Positions 59,478-64,000 of a stretch of DNA of 64,000 bases are shown here, piece by piece. A program made the position numbers and the translations under genes. Positions within the stretch are counted from its first letter, which is position 1, and the number at the start of each line of letters is the position of its first letter. Source of the DNA: Clytia hemisphaerica (taxonomy: Eukaryota; Cnidaria; Hydrozoa; Leptothecata; Clytiidae); assembly GCA_902728285.1 (NCBI GenBank), contig CACVBU010000930.1, positions 1,790,991 to 1,854,990 on the forward strand. The letters run 5' to 3'. Below the pieces are notes generated by a model. That model worked only from the letters and a program-made list of their open reading frames with translations. It was not told where the DNA came from and did not search any database.

Positions 59478-60100
59478 GACAACGCAATATTACTTCTTTA
59501 CTGCTACTATTACCACGTTACGTCATGATTTTCCATCCTCCTACACGATATTGCTGTTACAACTGCAAGATAACTGGCATATCTTTTCTTTTTAATGTAA
59601 AAACAATTTTGTCCATGAGATCCCTTATCATGCCGTTGGAAAAAGTCCTGAATGTACGCTATTCCCTGTTAATACCTGCTTCCTGCTCATCAATATTGCC
59701 TCGTTACTGATACTATTACAACGCAACGTCCTATCATCTTCCATCCTTTACACGACGCTGTTACAGCTTCTAGATTACTGGTAAAATCCATTTAATGTAA
59801 ACAATTTTGGATCACGATATCCTTTGTTAAACCGTTGGAAAAACTCCTAAGTACCGTCAACTGCTCCAACTTGGGACGAGTGTACGCAACATGGGACTGT
59901 ATTTTCACTTACTGTAAAATCGAAAGAGAATCGTGTATTTTTTAATACGTGGTTCATTAAACTCAATTCAAATGACTCTGGAGGTTCGGTGAAATGGTGG
60001 TGGAATGGCCGTCCCATGTTGCGTAAGATAGTCCCAAGTTGGAGCAGTTGACGGTACGTTGTTACCTGTCAATTTTTGGTTCCTGCTCGTTATGTTTCTG
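59478..60100. repeat. Tandem duplication, about 215-bp unit, second copy interrupted by a MITE
   Basis: Landmarks recur in order: TTCCATCCT, ACACGA, GCTGTTACA, TTTAATGTAA, CCGTTGGAAAAA, TCCTGCTC. The second copy contains the MITE at 59854-60054, whose site in the first copy (ATGTACGC near 59652) is unoccupied. Confidence 0.65.
59854..60054. mobile_element. Mariner-type MITE, family A, short copy
   Basis: Ends CCGTCAACTGCTCCAACTTG and the exact inverse, flanked by TA (59852-59853 and 60055-60056). It shares end and subterminal sequence with the 2.2-kb element at 2325-4561. 201 bp. Confidence 0.85.
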
Positions 60101-61449
60101 GCTCATAGCATTTCTTATGCTGTTTGGTTCTACTATGTTTCATTTATATTTCAAATTGGTTGAAATAGATATAGTTGCATGTCTTTTGACTGGTTTAGTA
60201 TCTGTAATTGATTCTACATGGACACTTTTCCTAATGAATGTTTAAAGGTTCGTATTTTATTCTTTGTAAAAAGTAATTCACATTTTTAGAAAAAAAATAT
60301 GTTTCATTTATATATGTTAGCTTATTCATTGATATCTCAAAGAAAATGCTGTTGAGAAGAATCATTCTAACTATTCCAAATAATTTCCAAACTTTTGCTA
60401 TAAAGCATTACAAAGCCTTAATTAGCATTAATTAGTTTTTGCAAGCATTTGTACTAGCGGGTGGCAGTTAGTGAAAGCTATGGCTAGTTATATAACATTA
60501 CGCAATGGTTTCTTCCAAATATGGTAATACGAGATTTTGCATTGAACTGACTGCTTACTCTGTACCAGAGTGTATCTCACGATTATCGTAGCGTAGTTCA
60601 CTCTGTGCGCATTGTCTGTTTGATAAAAGTTTTTCCGTACGGAGACCTCTGCGATGAAGTATAATTTTGAAATAAAATGGCCGCCAAAGTACGACAATTG
60701 TAAACAAAGGGATGGGGTCCATTGAGGGTCACTTTTTAAGCATGTTTTGGCTGCTTTTTTAATGTTTTTGAGCCAAACTAAAAGCTGAAAAGTAACGAAG
60801 ACATATTCAAAATTGTCTAACGGAAAATTATTTTCCAATTACCCTATTTTTTCATGTAGTCCGCCAAAGAAGAATACAAACAATTTAATTACAAAAGTTA
60901 TGCCAAAAAAACAAACTATAGCCACTCTACATAGATCGAATGTCTTAAAAGTAATACTGAATTTGAACATAAAAACATGCAGAGATACTCTGAGTATATA
61001 TATTCTTTTGCAAAGAACTGAAGTTAAAACCACTTTAATAACAAGATTCCAATCAAACAACACTTCTCTCTCATGTTCGTGAACTCAAAGATCCAAAATA
61101 TAAACAAAAAACATTCGATTTGTGCAAAAACAGTTATTTTGCAATAGAATGTCTTCATTTAGAGCTCTCTTTTATTCCAATTATTAAAAAATAAAGATGT
61201 CAGTTTTGTTATGAAAAAACTTTTTTTCGACAAACTTCTATACTTTCTGACAACTCTGACGGCCATTTTGTCTTATCGCCTCCGATTTCTCGCCAAACTC
61301 CAACAGCACTCCATCGTAGCGGTTGGTTTGAAAAATCTCAAACCAGAAAAGACAATGACGACAACAGACCCTCTACGGCAATGAATTTTGAAATTAGCCG
61401 TAGATATTGGGTTTGTGTACAGACAACTGACTGCTATACCTCAGTAATT
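60101..61449. other. Non-coding stretch
   Basis: Short ORFs on both strands (60488-61082) lack recognisable domains or splice context. AAATGGCCGCC near 60677 and GGCCATTTTG near 61260 are YY1-like or promoter-like words of unknown meaning. Confidence 0.4.
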
Positions 61450-61458
61450 TTTGTTATC

Positions 61459-62186
61459 GGCAATCTCCATTAACCCGACCTCGACCCTGACCCTTGAAAA
61501 AGGCCGACCCTCGACCCTTGGAAAAAAGCCGACCCTCGACCAAAATACAATAAAAAGCCGACCCTGGGTAAAAAAACAGTTTTTTTGGCAGTGTTTTTTT
61601 TTTAATATAAAAGTCGAGCAGACAAGCAGGGGGTGGGATTTTTATAAGAATAATGAATATGTCGACCTCGTCGCCCGGCGGGTCGTATTATCTGCTTTTT
61701 GATGTTTTACTGTGAGTGGAAGATAATCGGGAAGATAATATAATATCTCTCGTGCATCAGTTCAGTTGTTGAGGTTGTTTGGGGGGGTCACTATCATTGT
61801 GAGAGTCTTTGCCCTCTCCTGCATCAACGTAAAACGTAAATATGTAAATATCAATCATATATGGATACGAGGCTGATTATAAATGTTGGTCAGTAATATG
61901 ATGCCCCCGGCCCCGCCCGGGGGCGGGGGTCTTGTGAAGAATATTCTCATCCTCCTCCTCCCCCCCACCGACGACACTATTCTTGAAGTATTCTTTAAGT
62001 GTTCTAATGATCAGTTTTTGGAATATTCATCCAAAAAAAATCTTATAAAAGTCGCTAAAGCATTTTTTTACCCAGGGTCGGCTTTTTATTGTATTTTGGT
62101 CGAGGTTCGGCTTTTTTCCAAGGGTCAAGGGTCGGCCTTTTTCAAGGGTCAGGGTCGAGGTCGAGGTCGGGTTAATGGAGATTGCC
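61459..62186. mobile_element. Mutator-like non-autonomous element, about 125-bp TIRs and 9-bp target duplication
   Basis: Ends GGCAATCTCCATTAACCCG and the exact inverse. The arms continue for about 125 bp through GACCCTCGACC-rich sequence to CCGACCCTGGGTAAAAAA. TTTGTTATC flanks both sides (61450-61458 and 62187-62195). Long TIRs and a 9-bp duplication are hallmarks of MULE elements. The 83-, 139- and 99-aa ORFs inside are products of the arms. 728 bp, no transposase. Confidence 0.85.
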
Positions 62187-62195
62187 TTTGTTATC

Positions 62196-63290
62196 TGGCA
62201 CCCAGTTATCTGGTACCAGATGTGGAAATATACTACGACACGCTTTGCTCGCTTTGCTCTGAAGGTCGGGCATATTTCGGGCATATTGGTCTGCTCCTTT
62301 AGAGCTTTAGCGTGGGCGGCCGCCAATACGCCATCGGAATATCAGATAACCCAGATGGTGAAATTTTCATCCGACACGCGAGTTATCGTCCGTTTCTTCG
62401 AAACTCTCCCGCCGATTTTTTTCCGTATACCGCCATAACGCCATACCGCCATTTTTTCCCGCCTTTACTATACTGTAACGGACGATAACATCGTCTACCG
62501 ACACGCTAAAGCTCTCTGAAGGTCGGGAAAATTTTCAACATCTGGAAGGTTTACATTACGGAATTTTGCGAGACCGCGTTTGAAAATTTATATGGAGCTT
62601 GGAAACTTGGAAACGATCAATCGCCGCAAGCTAGCACCAGATGCGAAATTGGATACTTCTCTGAAAAAAAATAACAAATCTGGTGCAAGTCATGTAAACA
62701 AATATAAACAAACCCTAGTTTAGCTTAATTCATATATAATTGCAACTTAAAACATGAATTTCTTGCTAATTTCTACTTGCTTGGACACAGTGGGATAAAG
62801 ATTACACTTACCTTCATTGTTTTCAGGACTTCAAAAGTTGATTTTCAATGTGTAAAAAATTGCAAAATGGCCTGGCTGGGCGGGGAGTGCACATAAAGTG
62901 AAGTTTCATCAAAAAACTTAAATATGATACAAAGTACTTCTACAGAAATTAACCAAGATATACTGGTTGATATTAAGCCATATTTGTATCTTTTTTATGA
63001 TAAATTTGTCTGTTTTGGACATGTTTGTACCGCTGCTAGAGACTTTGACTGTTGTCAGTCGTCTGGCGGTCAAAAGCCAATTTGAGGGCAGTACAAGATT
63101 ATACCAACAAGAAAGTAACTGAAAAAGGTATAATAGACTTACCTAATATAGTTTCGTTAAGTTCTTTGATTTTGCCTTTGAGAAAATATCAGTAACAAAA
63201 AGAAACAAAAACAATCTTCTTTTCTGTGTGTAAAAACACTCTTCTAAAGTTCTAAGTTGGTGCACATTACAGAAAATACACTATATACCA
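62196..63290. other. Non-coding stretch
   Basis: No gene recognised. CGCCATAACGCCATACCGCCA microrepeats lie near 62430-62452. Confidence 0.4.
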
Positions 63291-63709
63291 GTATACATGG
63301 CGTCCTCCAGCTTTTTGGTCCCCCCTAATATGAGCTAAAATCCCCCATCTGGCCTTTCCCCCCCACCTGTCTTTAAAATCCGTGCTCCCCCCCTAATTGG
63401 GAAATCCCCCTAGCCGTATTGTATAAGGGTTGCGAAGTGATGATCCAGACTCGCCTCAATTCGCAAGCTACTATAGCAAAAAAAAGACTCTCAAAATCCC
63501 AAGAAAGACAGGCTCATAAGCCTGAATGCCCAAACACACCAGGAAGGTCTGTATTTATCCTATTACTCCCCCCACTAGGTAGAGGACTGAATATACCCCC
63601 TATTCGCCTTTCTCCCCCCATCAAGCTTGAAATTTTCACTTCCCCCCTGGCACCAAAATCTGATTCCCCCCCCCATCTTCCTGGGGGGGGATGATCCCAT
63701 GGTATATAC
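63291..63709. repeat. C-tract-rich element with imperfect inverted ends
   Basis: About ten runs of five to nine C are spaced through 420 bp. Ends TATACATGGCGTCCTCC and GGATGATCCCATGGTATA are imperfect inverses. This could be a MITE; on the minus strand the G-runs could form quadruplexes. Boundaries are tentative. Confidence 0.4.
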
Positions 63710-64000
63710 TAAAAATAATGACAAAAACGTATTATAAAGAAATTCAAATTGCAAAAGAAATCCAGCAAAATTAACCAAAAACAAACAGGATCTATACATG
63801 AAAGTGCCTCCATCACTTCCCCTCCTTGAATTCGTAATTAGTTTATTATTGAGGTGCCAAAACTATAAAAAATTAGTTTTTGACTGCCGGCGCAGCACTC
63901 ATTTTAGGGGCTTGTCGGGTTGAGCAGCAGTTTTCTCAAGCTATACGGGTAAGGACAGTTGAACCCGACTGAGCATACGGCACATCAAAGGCCGACTATC
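63710..64000. other. Non-coding window end
   Basis: No recognisable feature. Confidence 0.4.

Noticed and set aside
61883..62302. 139-aa ORF with GQGSAFFKGQGRGRGRVNG
   Set aside because: It is a reading of the MULE-like arm repeats, not a gene.

Overview
The window looks like an AT-rich, intron-rich animal genome packed with DNA transposons. The clearest evidence is a 35-exon symplekin gene on the minus strand. Its exons read through with consistent splice phases into about 1,105 residues of recognisable metazoan symplekin. Many small exons, THAP/DDE_Tnp_4 transposase debris, a DUF6589-type protein and dozens of short inverted-repeat elements suggest an early-branching invertebrate such as a sponge, cnidarian or ctenophore. 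The sequence alone does not fix the species.

Layout. Bases 1-342 (minus) hold the 5' end of a secreted or membrane leucine-rich-repeat protein that runs off the window. From 2.2 to 11.5 kb lie nested and clustered non-autonomous transposons, an array of a 13-base motif and a degraded reverse transcriptase. At 11.7-12.4 kb (minus) is an intronless LicD/fukutin-family gene with a one-base frameshift. Symplekin fills 13.05-35.05 kb (minus). Its 5.3-kb intron 3 contains a complete four-exon gene on the opposite strand for a coiled-coil, tail-anchored protein (29.8-33.0 kb). From 35.7 to 47 kb the DNA is repeats: a (GAAC)n microsatellite, a roughly 62-bp tandem array hit by three transposons, hAT-like MITEs, a 736-bp foldback element and a degenerate tRNA-like sequence.

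The most interesting block is 47.2-58.6 kb. It starts with a broken THAP + HTH_Tnp_4 + partial DDE_Tnp_4 transposase. Next comes an intact three-exon RecQ-like helicase (441 aa, plus strand). It faces, tail to tail, an intact nine-exon gene (1,417 aa, minus strand) with an N-terminal four-cysteine motif, two coding minisatellites and a split DUF6589 domain. Two intact genes beside decayed transposase fragments make this pair the best candidate for an undescribed mobile or selfish system. That link is inference. The rest (58.6-64 kb) is non-coding with a mariner-type MITE in a segmental duplication and a Mutator-like element with a 9-bp target duplication.

Many mobile elements are defined here by terminal inverted repeats plus flanking duplications read directly: TA (mariner type), TTAA, and 5, 7, 8 and 9 bp. 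Three insertions also have a related unoccupied site elsewhere in the window.
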